A stretch of 64,000 nucleotides of DNA from Roseburia_D yibonii (GTDB taxonomy: Bacteria > Bacillota > Clostridia > Lachnospirales > Lachnospiraceae): positions 1-64,000 of the forward strand of contig NZ_JACOQH010000007.1 of the NCBI RefSeq assembly GCF_014297335.1. The letters run 5' to 3'. The notes under the pieces were generated by a model. The model made no database searches. It saw only the letters and a list, made by a program, of their open reading frames with translations, and was not told the DNA's origin. A program made the translations under genes and the position numbers. Below are positions 15,379 to 24,360 of this stretch, in pieces (within the stretch, counting starts at the first letter, position 1; each line of letters begins with the position of its first letter).

Positions 15379-16788
15379 ATGAAAAAGAAGGTAATTACAG
15401 GTCTGTTAGCATTAACGATGGTAGCAGGAACACTGGCTGGATGTGGCAGTACCGCAAGCTCAGGCAACAGCAGTGCAGGGGGAACAGAAACAGCATCCGC
15501 TTCAGGCGGAGATGAAGGGAAGGTTATCAATATCTATTCCTGGAACGATGAATTTCGTGAACGTCTGGAAGCCGTTTATCCGGAAGTGGAAGAAACATCG
15601 AAAGATGGAACCGTAACAACATTAAAGGACGGAACAGAAATCCACTGGATCATCAATCCAAATCAGGATGGTGTATACCAACAGAAGCTGGATGAGGCAT
15701 TGTTAAAACAGGCAGACGCTTCTGCGGATGACAAGATAGATATTTTCCTTTCTGAGACGGACTATGTATTCAAGTATACAGATAAGGATGCGGATGTAGC
15801 AATGCCGCTTAAAGATCTTGGAATCGATCCAGATAAAGATCTGGCTGACCAGTATGATTTTACCAGAACGACAGCATCGGATTCTGATGGTGTACAGAGA
15901 GGATCTACCTGGCAGTGCTGCCCGGGACTTTTGGTATATCGCCGTGATATTGCACAGGATGTATTTGGAACCGATGATCCGGCAGCAGTAGGTGAAAAGG
16001 TAAAAGACTGGGATACATTAAAGGCAACAGCAGAAGAATTAAAGGCAAAAGGTTATTATACATTTGCTTCCTATGCGGATACTTTCCGCCTTTACGGAAA
16101 CAGCATTTCTGAATCCTGGGTTCAGCCGGGAGATACAACCGTAAAGGTTGATCCTCAGATCATGAACTGGATTGATAATTCCAAAGAATGGTTAGATGCC
16201 GGTTATCTGAATCCGACCGTAAAAGGACAGTGGAATGATGACTGGAACAAGGCGATGAGTTCACAGTCAAACGTATTTGCGTTCCTTTTACCGGCATGGG
16301 GAATTGATTTCGTGTTAAATCCGAACTGGGATGGCGATGCAGGAGCATGGGCAGTTACCAATCCGCCACAGGAATATAACTGGGGTGGTTCTTATATCCA
16401 TGCGGCAACTGGAACCGATAATCCGGAACACGCAAAGGATATTATCCTTGCGATGACTGCAGACAAAGATAATCTGTTAAAGATTTCAAAGGACTACTCT
16501 GATTTTACTAATACGAAGAGCGGTATGCAGGAAGCAGCTACGGACGACGCAAACTTCTCATCAGAATTCCTTGGTGGACAGAATGCGTTCCAGTATTTCG
16601 CACCGGTTGCAGAAAATATCAAGATTGCTCCGCTTTCCGCTTACGATCAGGGATGTGTGGAACTGATCCAGAACTCCTTTAGCGATTACTTCCAGGGAGA
16701 AGTCGATTTTGACAAGGCAAAAGCAAACTTTGAAACTGCGATCAAAGAACGTTATCCGGATATCACACAGGTTGAATGGCCGGAATAA
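15379..16788 (+). CDS. Sugar-binding lipoprotein of an ABC importer (SBP family 1)
   Basis: The 469-residue protein has a lipoprotein signal peptide with lipobox LAGC (Cys at residue 22), a low-complexity G/S/A linker, and an extracellular solute-binding protein fold of the oligosaccharide type. It would be anchored outside the membrane and deliver sugar to the two permeases that follow. A 13-base purine-rich site (AAAAAAGGAGGAA) precedes the start. The neighbouring GH94 enzymes suggest a beta-linked disaccharide or short oligosaccharide as ligand. The cognate ATPase is not in the window; a shared MsmK-type ATPase is the usual solution in this family. Confidence 0.88.
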   Translation: MKKKVITGLLALTMVAGTLAGCGSTASSGNSSAGGTETASASGGDEGKVINIYSWNDEFRERLEAVYPEVEETSKDGTVTTLKDGTEIHWIINPNQDGVYQQKLDEALLKQADASADDKIDIFLSETDYVFKYTDKDADVAMPLKDLGIDPDKDLADQYDFTRTTASDSDGVQRGSTWQCCPGLLVYRRDIAQDVFGTDDPAAVGEKVKDWDTLKATAEELKAKGYYTFASYADTFRLYGNSISESWVQPGDTTVKVDPQIMNWIDNSKEWLDAGYLNPTVKGQWNDDWNKAMSSQSNVFAFLLPAWGIDFVLNPNWDGDAGAWAVTNPPQEYNWGGSYIHAATGTDNPEHAKDIILAMTADKDNLLKISKDYSDFTNTKSGMQEAATDDANFSSEFLGGQNAFQYFAPVAENIKIAPLSAYDQGCVELIQNSFSDYFQGEVDFDKAKANFETAIKERYPDITQVEWPE

Positions 16789-16812
16789 AAAATAAGTAAA
16801 ATACAGGCGGCG

Positions 16813-16834
16813 GGCGGAGAAATAAAGCTCCGCC
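16813..16834 (+). other. Intra-operon hairpin after the SBP gene
   Basis: GGCGGAG (16813-16819) pairs with CTCCGCC (16828-16834), and outer GCGGC/GCTGC bases can extend it. No T-tract follows. Such hairpins after SBP genes usually protect the upstream message, giving more binding protein than permease. Confidence 0.6.
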
Positions 16835-16868
16835 GCTGCGAAATGTGAAATGGAAAGGGTGATATATC

Positions 16869-17831
16869 ATGAAAAAAAGGCGGAAAAGTCTTAGTTATGC
16901 CAAATGGGGATATCTGTTTATTCTTCCTTTTTTTATAACATATTTTATTTTTTCACTGATTCCAATGATCGATACGGTTCGATACAGCTTTTTTGAATAT
17001 TACCGGTCAGGAATCAAGGAAATAGGACCTAATTTTATCGGACTTGAAAATTATATCAGTCTGCTTCAGTCTGATATGGTGAAATACGGGGAGAATACAT
17101 TGATTCTGTGGCTGATTGGATTTATTCCGCAGATTGTGATAGCACTGATCCTGGCAGCCTGGTTTACGGATGTTCGTTTGAAGATCCGTGGAAAACAGTT
17201 TTTTAAGGTGGTTATTTACCTCCCAAACCTGATCATGGCGTCCGCATTTGCGCTGTTATTTTTTACACTGTTTTCAACAAACGGCCCAATCAATTCGATT
17301 CTGATGTCGATTGGAATTACAAAAAGTCCGATTGATTTTATGGGTTCCGTATTGGGCACCAGATCCCTGATCGGGTTAATGAACTTCCTGATGTGGTTTG
17401 GCAATACAACCATCATGCTGATGGCGGCGATTATGGGAATCAGTATGGATGTTTTTGAAGCATCTGACCTCGATGGATGTAACAGCATACAGAGATTCTT
17501 TTACATTACATTACCGATGATCCGTCCAATCCTTGCCTATACACTGATCACATCGATCATCGGTGGACTGCAGATGTTTGATGTGCCGCAGATACTGACC
17601 AATGGTCAGGGAAATCCGGATCGTACTTCCATGACACTGATCATGTTTTTGAACAGCCATTTGAAGAGTAAGAATTACGGAATGGCGGGTGCGTTGTCTG
17701 TTTATCTGTTTATCATAAGTGGTATTCTGTGCTTTATTGTGTACAGAATGACGAATGATAATGATCCGGATGGATCGAAGGCAGCAGCAAAAAAAAGAGC
17801 AAGGGAAGAAAGAAGAAAGGGGAAAAGATAA
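16869..17831 (+). CDS. ABC sugar importer permease, MsmF/MalF type
   Basis: The 320-residue membrane protein has six predicted helices and the binding-protein-dependent permease loop with EASDLDGCNSIQRFFYITLPMI, the EAA motif that contacts the ATPase. The C-terminus is strongly basic (K/R-rich after residue 300). It overlaps the next permease gene by one base (TAATG). It forms the channel with that protein for the sugar bound by the lipoprotein at 15379. Confidence 0.9.
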   Translation: MKKRRKSLSYAKWGYLFILPFFITYFIFSLIPMIDTVRYSFFEYYRSGIKEIGPNFIGLENYISLLQSDMVKYGENTLILWLIGFIPQIVIALILAAWFTDVRLKIRGKQFFKVVIYLPNLIMASAFALLFFTLFSTNGPINSILMSIGITKSPIDFMGSVLGTRSLIGLMNFLMWFGNTTIMLMAAIMGISMDVFEASDLDGCNSIQRFFYITLPMIRPILAYTLITSIIGGLQMFDVPQILTNGQGNPDRTSMTLIMFLNSHLKSKNYGMAGALSVYLFIISGILCFIVYRMTNDNDPDGSKAAAKKRAREERRKGKR

Positions 17832-18673
17832 TGAAAAAATATGGAAAAATTGTGCGTACAGCTATTGCGTATGCAGTACTTATCATTCTGACGTTCCTCT
17901 GTCTGTTTTTCTTTTATGTACTGATCATAAACGCGACACGGTCGCATGCAGAGCTGCAGAAAGGATTTTCCGCTCTTCCGGGTACACATTTTCTTGAAAA
18001 TTTAAAGAATGTGGCAAATGACGGAAGCTTCCCAATGTTTCGCGGAATTTTCAACAGTTTGCTGGTATCAATCTGCTCTGCAGCGCTTTGTACTTACTTC
18101 TCATCATTAACGGCATATGGTCTGTATGCATACCAGTTTAAGGCAAGAAAAGCGGCATTTACATTTATTATGGCTATCCTGGTTATGCCGACACAGGTTA
18201 CGGCAATGGGATTCCTTCGTTTAGTGACAAAGATGGGACTGTACGATACATTGTGGCCGCTTATCATCCCATCGATCGCTTCACCGGCAGTTTTCTACTT
18301 TATGTATAGTTATCTTCAGTCCTCATTGCCACTGTCCCTGGTTGAGGCGGCACGAATAGATGGTTCCGGGGAATTCCGGACGTTTAATAAGATCGTAATG
18401 CCGATCATGAAACCGGCAGTTGCGGTTCAGGCAATCTTTACATTTGTTGGTTCCTGGAACAATTACTTCGTTCCGGCGCTCATTATCCAGTCCAAAGACA
18501 AGATGACAGTTCCAATCCTGATCGCGACACTCCGTGGTGCGGATTATATGAATTTTGATATGGGAAAGGTGTATATGATGATCATGGTAGCGATCGTGCC
18601 GATCATTATTATGTATCTTCTTCTTTCAAAATATATCATCGCAGGCGTGACTCTTGGTGGAGTAAAAGAATAA
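17831..18673 (+). CDS. ABC sugar importer permease, MsmG/MalG type
   Basis: The 280-residue protein has six predicted helices and an EAA loop (VEAARIDGSGEFRTFNKIVMPIMKP, in which the EAA-G spacing is normal). It is translationally coupled to the preceding permease. The terminator 18 bases after its stop ends the operon, so SBP and two permeases form one transcript with no hydrolase or ATPase. Confidence 0.9.
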   Translation: MKKYGKIVRTAIAYAVLIILTFLCLFFFYVLIINATRSHAELQKGFSALPGTHFLENLKNVANDGSFPMFRGIFNSLLVSICSAALCTYFSSLTAYGLYAYQFKARKAAFTFIMAILVMPTQVTAMGFLRLVTKMGLYDTLWPLIIPSIASPAVFYFMYSYLQSSLPLSLVEAARIDGSGEFRTFNKIVMPIMKPAVAVQAIFTFVGSWNNYFVPALIIQSKDKMTVPILIATLRGADYMNFDMGKVYMMIMVAIVPIIIMYLLLSKYIIAGVTLGGVKE

Positions 18674-18691
18674 AAGATATCATATATTTAG

Positions 18692-18735
18692 GTGCATGGC
18701 TTTTTGGTACAAAGAGTCATGCACTTTTTATTTTA
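18692..18735 (+). terminator. Rho-independent terminator of the importer operon
   Basis: A 15-bp stem with two G-U pairs (18692-18706 / 18710-18724), loop GTA, is followed by CTTTTTATTTT-like sequence. Confidence 0.85.
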
Positions 18736-18836
18736 CGAAATTGCAAAACATTATAGAAAACACCGCAAAAACGTGATACTATGTAGGAAAGAAAGATAGA
18801 AATGAAACAGAAATACAGGAACAAGGAGGGACTGCT

Positions 18837-19289
18837 ATGCAGTTATTAACATTTATGCTCGGTGAGGTAAAATACGGGATCCCGATCGAGCATGTTCAGT
18901 CCATAGAGGAACGGGTACAGGTAGTAGGAATTCCGAAGACGTTGCCATGTGTAAAGGGGATTATGAATCTGCACGGAAATATCATACCAATCTACAGTCT
19001 TGCAGAGAAATTTGGTTATCGGAGAGAGAATATCCAGAACATCGTTGTCGTGGATGTGAACGGCATGGCGATCGGATTCGAGGTTACCAAAGTTGATGAG
19101 ATCCTCGAAGTGGGAAATGACCATGTACAGCCGATGCCTCAGATGATCAGCAACAGTGAGAAATTCATGACCAATGTGGCGGATTATGACAAAAAGCTGA
19201 TCGTGCTTTTGAATGTGGACGAGCTGCTTGAGACCGATGAACAGAATAACATCAAGGAACTGTTAAAAGAAGAGAAAACGCCGGCGTAG
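18837..19289 (+). CDS. cheW: CheW chemotaxis coupling protein
   Basis: The 150-residue protein is a single CheW domain: FMLGEVKYGIPIEHVQSI at the start, VKGIMNLHGNIIPIYSL in the core, VVVDVNGMAIGFEVTKVDEI after it. CheW bridges chemoreceptors and the CheA kinase at the inner membrane face. It has a strong AAGGAGGG site. It is separated from other chemotaxis genes, so it may be an extra copy serving particular receptors. The next gene, 35 bases on, encodes a glycosyltransferase-like protein. The C-terminal 20 residues are acidic and variable. Confidence 0.9.
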   Translation: MQLLTFMLGEVKYGIPIEHVQSIEERVQVVGIPKTLPCVKGIMNLHGNIIPIYSLAEKFGYRRENIQNIVVVDVNGMAIGFEVTKVDEILEVGNDHVQPMPQMISNSEKFMTNVADYDKKLIVLLNVDELLETDEQNNIKELLKEEKTPA

Positions 19290-19324
19290 GCGGCAGACAG
19301 ATCTAAAGGAGAGGTGACTGATCT

Positions 19325-20527
19325 ATGCCCCGTTTCATCTTTTTTAAGGGACTTTATTCCACGCTTGACCTGTATACGGATGAGATGTTAAGGATCTGCA
19401 GGGAGCGTGGCTACGACTCGTTTGTTTTGCATACGACGCAGGGAGAAGATACTTCCTGTATGCACATCAGCGAGGAACAGGAGAAAGAAGAGCGCAAGGA
19501 ACTGCTTCGCTTTTTGAAAGAGCCTGTCACGGCGGCGGTCGGATTCGGAAATATGGGATTGCGTTATGAAATGGATGGAATCGGAAACATCTGGGATGCT
19601 TTTGCGGTACCCTATATTGATGTTATGATGGACCATCCGTTTCATTTTTCCGGCATTTTCCGGTATGCGGCAAAACAGACGGCATTGCTTTGCCCGGATC
19701 GCAATCATGTGAACTATATCCGGCGGTTTTTCCCGGAGATCGCATGCGCGGATTTCCTGCCGCATGCGGGGATCGAGCTGCCCGGAGAGAAAAAGCCGAT
19801 CCGGGAGCGTGGCATAGAAGTGCTCTATGCAGGAGGGCTTTCCCGTGGGGTGGTCGGTCATATGGTGCCGGATCTGAACGAATTTGCCGATTTTGACGCA
19901 GACCGGCTGACCAGAGAGGTGCTTGACGATCTCCTTCATCATCCAAAGAAGACAACGGAAGCCGCGATCGAGGAATATCTAAATAGGATCGGTATACATT
20001 ACCCGGATGAAACCTTACGCGAAGTCATAAGGAAACTGCGTTTTTTAGATTCCTACATTACATCCTTTTTCCGGGAAATGACAGTGAAACTTCTGGTGGA
20101 AAACGGCGTAAAGGTGACACTCTACGGCGCGGGATGGGATGTATGCGACTGGATCGATCATCCCAATCTGGATTACCGGGGTGTGGTTCCGGCACAGGAG
20201 ATCCCAAAACTCATGACGGACGCGAAGATCGTATTAAACACCATGACCTGGTTTAAGGACGGATCCCACGACCGGGTATTTAATGGGATGCTCGCACGGG
20301 CAGTGGTTGTGACAGACACGTCCGGCTACATGAAAGAGGAATTTACGGATGGCAGAGAACTGGTATTCTTTGAGCTGGATCAGTTGATGAAGCTGCCGGA
20401 GCGGGTAAAAGAACTGATCGGGGATGAGGCGGCGATGCAGCAGATCGCGGATTGCGGTTATGCGGCGGCGTCAGGGCATCACCGGATGGAGAACCGGTTT
20501 GATGAGATGTTGCGCATTATTTCCTGA
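19325..20527 (+). CDS. CgeB-like glycosyltransferase family protein
   Basis: The 400-residue protein has a C-terminal half like the glycosyltransferase domain of spore coat protein CgeB and related GT-B enzymes: VTLYGAGW, a nucleotide-sugar site region GSHDRVFNGMLARAVVVTDTSGYMKEEF, and the closing helix ending EMLRII. The N-terminal half is less conserved. No signal peptide or membrane helix is seen. Its place after cheW suggests glycosylation of a surface or motility structure such as flagellin, but this is inference; a capsule or spore role is also possible. AAAGGAGAGG precedes the start. Confidence 0.65.
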   Translation: MPRFIFFKGLYSTLDLYTDEMLRICRERGYDSFVLHTTQGEDTSCMHISEEQEKEERKELLRFLKEPVTAAVGFGNMGLRYEMDGIGNIWDAFAVPYIDVMMDHPFHFSGIFRYAAKQTALLCPDRNHVNYIRRFFPEIACADFLPHAGIELPGEKKPIRERGIEVLYAGGLSRGVVGHMVPDLNEFADFDADRLTREVLDDLLHHPKKTTEAAIEEYLNRIGIHYPDETLREVIRKLRFLDSYITSFFREMTVKLLVENGVKVTLYGAGWDVCDWIDHPNLDYRGVVPAQEIPKLMTDAKIVLNTMTWFKDGSHDRVFNGMLARAVVVTDTSGYMKEEFTDGRELVFFELDQLMKLPERVKELIGDEAAMQQIADCGYAAASGHHRMENRFDEMLRIIS

Positions 20528-20547
20528 GGCAGTTTATCAGGAAATAA
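20517..20547 (+). other. Hairpin over the stop codon of the glycosyltransferase gene
   Basis: TTATTTCCTGA (20517-20527) and TCAGGAAATAA (20537-20547) are perfect 11-bp inverted arms. The first includes the stop codon. No T-tract, so transcript processing or stabilisation is more likely than termination. Confidence 0.5.
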
Positions 20548-20584
20548 TGGAACAAAAATACATGATATATTAGGAGGATTTTAC

Positions 20585-21589
20585 ATGGGATACACAGCAG
20601 CAGAAACAAGATATGATACGATGCAGTATCACCGCACCGGAAAAAGCGGGCTTTTACTTCCGGTGCTTTCGCTCGGGTTCTGGCACAATTTCGGGACAAG
20701 GGACAATTACGACAACATGAAGCAGATGTGCTTTACAGCATTTGACAACGGGATCACGCATTTTGACCTTGCGAACAATTACGGACCGGAATACGGAAGC
20801 GCGGAGACAAATCTTGGAAAGATTTTAAAGGAAGAATTTTCGGCTTACCGGGATGAACTCATCATCAGTACCAAAGCGGGATTTGATATGTGGCCGGGAC
20901 CGTATGGGGATCACGGCAGCAGAAAATATCTGATTGCGAGTCTGGATCAGAGCCTGAAGCGGATGGGGCTCGAGTACGTGGACATTTTCTATCATCACAG
21001 AATGGATCCGGATACGCCGCTCGAAGAAACGATGCTCGCGCTCGACCAGATCGTGCGGAGCGGAAAAGCACTCTATGTCGGGCTTTCCAATTATGATGGG
21101 GAGACGATGACACGGGCATGCGCGATCTTAAAGGAGCTGAAGTGTCCGTTTGTGATCAACCAGAACAGTTACAACATTTTTAACCGTACGATCGAGGAGA
21201 ATGGGTTAAAGCGCGCGGCTGTGCGGGAAGGAAAAGGGATCATCTCGTTTTCGCCGCTTGCACAGGGTATGTTGACCGACAAATATCTGCACGGGATCCC
21301 GGAGGACAGCCGTATCCGCAGGGATGGAAGATTTTTGCATGCGACGGATCTGACCGAGGAGCGGCTTGCGCAGATTCGGGCGTTAAATGACATGGCACTT
21401 GCGCGTGGACAGAGTCTGGCGCAGATGGCACTGAGCTGGATTTTAAAAGACGGCGAGGTGACTTCAGTGCTGATCGGAGCATCCAGACCGGCGCAGATCC
21501 TGGACAACTTAAAGATCATCGGCGCGCCGGGCTTTACGAACGAGGAACTGCAAAAGATCGATGAGATCTGCGGTGTGAAGCGGGCGTAA
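20585..21589 (+). CDS. Aldo/keto reductase (YghZ-like)
   Basis: The 334-residue protein is an aldo/keto reductase with the TIM-barrel catalytic set: Asp in FDLANNYG with its Tyr, Lys in ISTKAGF, and His in FYHHRMD. NADPH-binding features near the C-terminus include VLIGASRPAQI. The N-terminus and the GPYGDHGSRKYL insertion resemble the YghZ group, which reduces L-glyceraldehyde 3-phosphate and other aldehydes. It would be a cytoplasmic NADPH-dependent aldehyde reductase; substrate not proven. TAGGAGG precedes the start. Confidence 0.88.
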   Translation: MGYTAAETRYDTMQYHRTGKSGLLLPVLSLGFWHNFGTRDNYDNMKQMCFTAFDNGITHFDLANNYGPEYGSAETNLGKILKEEFSAYRDELIISTKAGFDMWPGPYGDHGSRKYLIASLDQSLKRMGLEYVDIFYHHRMDPDTPLEETMLALDQIVRSGKALYVGLSNYDGETMTRACAILKELKCPFVINQNSYNIFNRTIEENGLKRAAVREGKGIISFSPLAQGMLTDKYLHGIPEDSRIRRDGRFLHATDLTEERLAQIRALNDMALARGQSLAQMALSWILKDGEVTSVLIGASRPAQILDNLKIIGAPGFTNEELQKIDEICGVKRA

Positions 21590-21603
21590 ATAAAAAAACA
21601 GGA

Positions 21604-22482
21604 TCAGTCTTTGCAGTGATGCGTGGTGAGGTAATTTAAAAAGAGCTTCGCAAGCGCGGAGAGATAATGATTTTCGTGGTATACAAGGCAGATGCGGGAT
21701 GCAAGTTCCGCGTCTGCTATTTTTTTGCAGACAGTGTCCGGTTTTCGGATCAGGGAGACGGCGGATCTCGGGACAATGCCGATCCCAAGCCCGGCGTCCG
21801 CCCAGTGCAGCGTCGTCCTTGCGTCCTCGTTTTTGCAGAAGATCTGACAGGAGAGCTGCTGCTTGGAAAACGCAGAGAGGATCATATCCTCCCAGCGGCG
21901 GTACAGGATGAGAGGCTTGTCTGCAAGCGCGGACAGCGGGATCTCGTCCGAAGAAGCTGAAAAAAAGCGTTCATTTCCAACTGCCATCATGGGTTCTGTG
22001 CGCAGCGGGATGACGTGCATATCGTTCGTGGAAAACGGGGAGCGCACGATCGCGAGTTCAATCGTGTGGTTTTTTAACTGCTCGATCTGTTCATAAGTGT
22101 TCCCTTCAAAGATCTCATAGTGGATATCCGGGTATTCTTTGTTCAGATCGACGATCCACGCATTTAACAGAGTGCTGCCGACCGAGGATACTGCGCCGAG
22201 CCGCAGCGTACCGGCGGTCTGATTCTTCAGATCGGAGATCTCCTGCACGGTGATCGCGGAGAGTTCAAGCAGGGAGAGCGCGCGGTTGTATAAAAGCAGC
22301 CCGGCCTCCGTCAGTTCAACCTCCCTCGCGCCACGCTCGAACAGCACGCAGCCAAGCTCTTCCTCTAAATGCTTTAACTGGATACTGAGCGGCGGCTGTG
22401 AGATATGCAGCGCCTTTGCGGCTTTGGAGATATTTCCTTCTTTTGCGACTGTGGCAAAATACTGTAATTGTTTCAAATCCAT
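21604..22482 (-). CDS. LysR-family transcriptional regulator
   Basis: The 292-residue protein has the LysR N-terminal winged HTH (MDLKQLQYFATVAKEGNISKAAKALHISQPPLSIQLKHLE) and a C-terminal effector-binding domain of the periplasmic-binding fold. Start 22482 is chosen over the longer frame to 22524 because the family begins at MDLKQLQYF. It is divergent from the ABC exporter pair, whose promoter lies in the shared 144-base gap, and converges on the aldo/keto reductase. Either may be a target; the divergent exporter is the more usual arrangement. Confidence 0.9.
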   Translation of the reverse strand: MDLKQLQYFATVAKEGNISKAAKALHISQPPLSIQLKHLEEELGCVLFERGAREVELTEAGLLLYNRALSLLELSAITVQEISDLKNQTAGTLRLGAVSSVGSTLLNAWIVDLNKEYPDIHYEIFEGNTYEQIEQLKNHTIELAIVRSPFSTNDMHVIPLRTEPMMAVGNERFFSASSDEIPLSALADKPLILYRRWEDMILSAFSKQQLSCQIFCKNEDARTTLHWADAGLGIGIVPRSAVSLIRKPDTVCKKIADAELASRICLVYHENHYLSALAKLFLNYLTTHHCKD

Positions 22483-22553
22483 GCGATCACCAACCCATAT
22501 ATAAAAACTATAATACATATACAAATGAAATATTATTGATATGGATTATTATA

Positions 22554-22562
22554 TGCTATAAT
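22554..22562 (+). promoter_or_regulatory. Extended -10 promoter of the ABC exporter pair
   Basis: TGCTATAAT lies 65 bases before the GTG start. A TTGATA at 22536-22541 could act as -35 with a short 15-base spacer. Confidence 0.45.
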
Positions 22563-22626
22563 AGCAGCAGCGACAAGAGACTAAATTGTTTTCAAATATG
22601 GAAGAATGAAAAAGCAGGAGGTTATT

Positions 22627-24360
22627 GTGAAAAAAGTATTAGCCTATTTAAAAGGGTACAAAAAAGAATGTATCTGCGCGCCGCTTTTTAAAATGCTTGA
22701 AGCGACGTTTGAACTTTTTGTGCCGCTCGTTATGGCGGCAGTGATCGATACCGGTATTGGAAACGGTGACAAGGGATACGTCATCCGGATGTGCCTGATT
22801 TTGATCACACTCGGGATCATCGGTCTGGTCTGCTCGATCACGGCGCAGTATTTCGCGGCGAAGGCGGCGGTCGGATTTTCCACCGGACTGCGTCACGCGC
22901 TGTTTTCCCACATCCAGAGCCTTTCCTTTACGGAGATGGATACGGTGGGAACCTCAACGCTCATCACCCGTATGACCAGTGATGTCAATCAGGCACAGAA
23001 CGGCGTCAATATGTTTTTGCGTCTGTTCCTCCGCTCCCCGTTTATCGTCTTTGGAGCAATGGTCATGGCGTTTACGATCGACTGGAAAGCGGCGATGATC
23101 TTCGTGGTGACGATCCCGGTGCTGGCGGTCGTGGTATTCGGCATTATGGCGATATCCATGCCGCTTTATAAGAGAGTCCAGGAAAAACTGGATGCGGTGC
23201 TCGGGATCACGAGAGAAAATCTGACCGGAGCGCGTGTGATCCGCGCGTTTAATAAAGAACATTCTGAAATCGAAAATTTCAGGGAGCGGAACGAGGGACT
23301 TACGGCGGCACAGCTGTTTGTCGGGAAGATTTCCGCACTGATGAACCCGGTGACCTACATTATCATCAATGTGGCGACGGTAGTTCTGATCTACACCGGG
23401 GCGGTCCGGGTGGATACCGGCGTGATCACACAGGGTGAAGTCGTTGCGCTCGTCAATTATATGTCACAGATCTTAGTCGAACTCATCAAACTCGCGAATC
23501 TGATCGTGACACTGACAAAGGCGGGAGCCTGCATGAACCGTATCGCTGGCGTGCTGGATATGGAGTCTACGATGGAGTTCCCGGAACATGCGGCAGGAAG
23601 CATGGAAGGCGAGCTTGCAGTGGAATTTAAAAATGTCGGATTAAGCTATGCGGGAGCCGGTGCGGAATCCCTATGCGACATCGATTTTTCCGTGAAAAAA
23701 GGACAGACGATCGGAGTCATTGGCGGAACCGGATCCGGAAAGACCAGTCTGGTACATCTGATCCCGCGTTTCTATGATGCGACCAGAGGAAGTGTACTTG
23801 TTGATGGAAAGGATGTAAAAACATATACAAAAGAAGAAATTCGCGACAAAGTCGGTATCGTTATGCAAAAAGCGGTGCTGTTTAAGGGAACGATCCGTGA
23901 GAATTTAAGATGGGGCAAACGGGACGCGACCGAGGCGGAGATGTGGGAAGCACTCACCATTTCCCAGTCCAAAGAATTTGTAGAGAAAAAAGATGGCGGA
24001 CTGGATGCGGAGATCGAACAGGGCGGAAGAAATCTTTCCGGTGGACAGAAACAGCGTCTTACGATCGCAAGAGCGCTGATGAAAAAGCCGGAAATCCTGA
24101 TTTTAGATGACAGCGCGTCCGCACTTGACTTTGCGACAGACGCGGCGCTCCGCAAAGCCATCCGTGAGATGAAAGAAAGACCGACGGTATTTATCGTGAC
24201 GCAGCGCGCGTCCTCGATCCTTTACGCGGATGAGATCGTTGTTTTGGATGACGGTGCGATCGCCGGTATCGGTACGCATGAGGAACTGCTGAAAAACTGT
24301 GAAGTTTATCAGGAGATCTATTATTCCCAGTTTGAAAAGGAGGAGAAACGTGATGCTTAG
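22627..24360 (+). CDS. Heterodimeric ABC exporter subunit with degenerate catalytic site
   Basis: The 577-residue half-transporter has six membrane helices (about 1-310) and an ATPase domain with Walker A GGTGSGKTS, signature LSGGQKQR and Walker B ILDD. The usual catalytic Glu after Walker B is Asp (DDSAS), the mark of the inactive-site subunit in BmrC/BmrD and LmrC/LmrD-type pairs. The GTG start at 22627 is chosen because CAGGAGG lies 5 bases upstream; the ATG at 22606 lacks a site. It overlaps the partner gene by 8 bases. It probably exports drugs or lipophilic compounds. Confidence 0.88.
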   Translation: MKKVLAYLKGYKKECICAPLFKMLEATFELFVPLVMAAVIDTGIGNGDKGYVIRMCLILITLGIIGLVCSITAQYFAAKAAVGFSTGLRHALFSHIQSLSFTEMDTVGTSTLITRMTSDVNQAQNGVNMFLRLFLRSPFIVFGAMVMAFTIDWKAAMIFVVTIPVLAVVVFGIMAISMPLYKRVQEKLDAVLGITRENLTGARVIRAFNKEHSEIENFRERNEGLTAAQLFVGKISALMNPVTYIIINVATVVLIYTGAVRVDTGVITQGEVVALVNYMSQILVELIKLANLIVTLTKAGACMNRIAGVLDMESTMEFPEHAAGSMEGELAVEFKNVGLSYAGAGAESLCDIDFSVKKGQTIGVIGGTGSGKTSLVHLIPRFYDATRGSVLVDGKDVKTYTKEEIRDKVGIVMQKAVLFKGTIRENLRWGKRDATEAEMWEALTISQSKEFVEKKDGGLDAEIEQGGRNLSGGQKQRLTIARALMKKPEILILDDSASALDFATDAALRKAIREMKERPTVFIVTQRASSILYADEIVVLDDGAIAGIGTHEELLKNCEVYQEIYYSQFEKEEKRDA

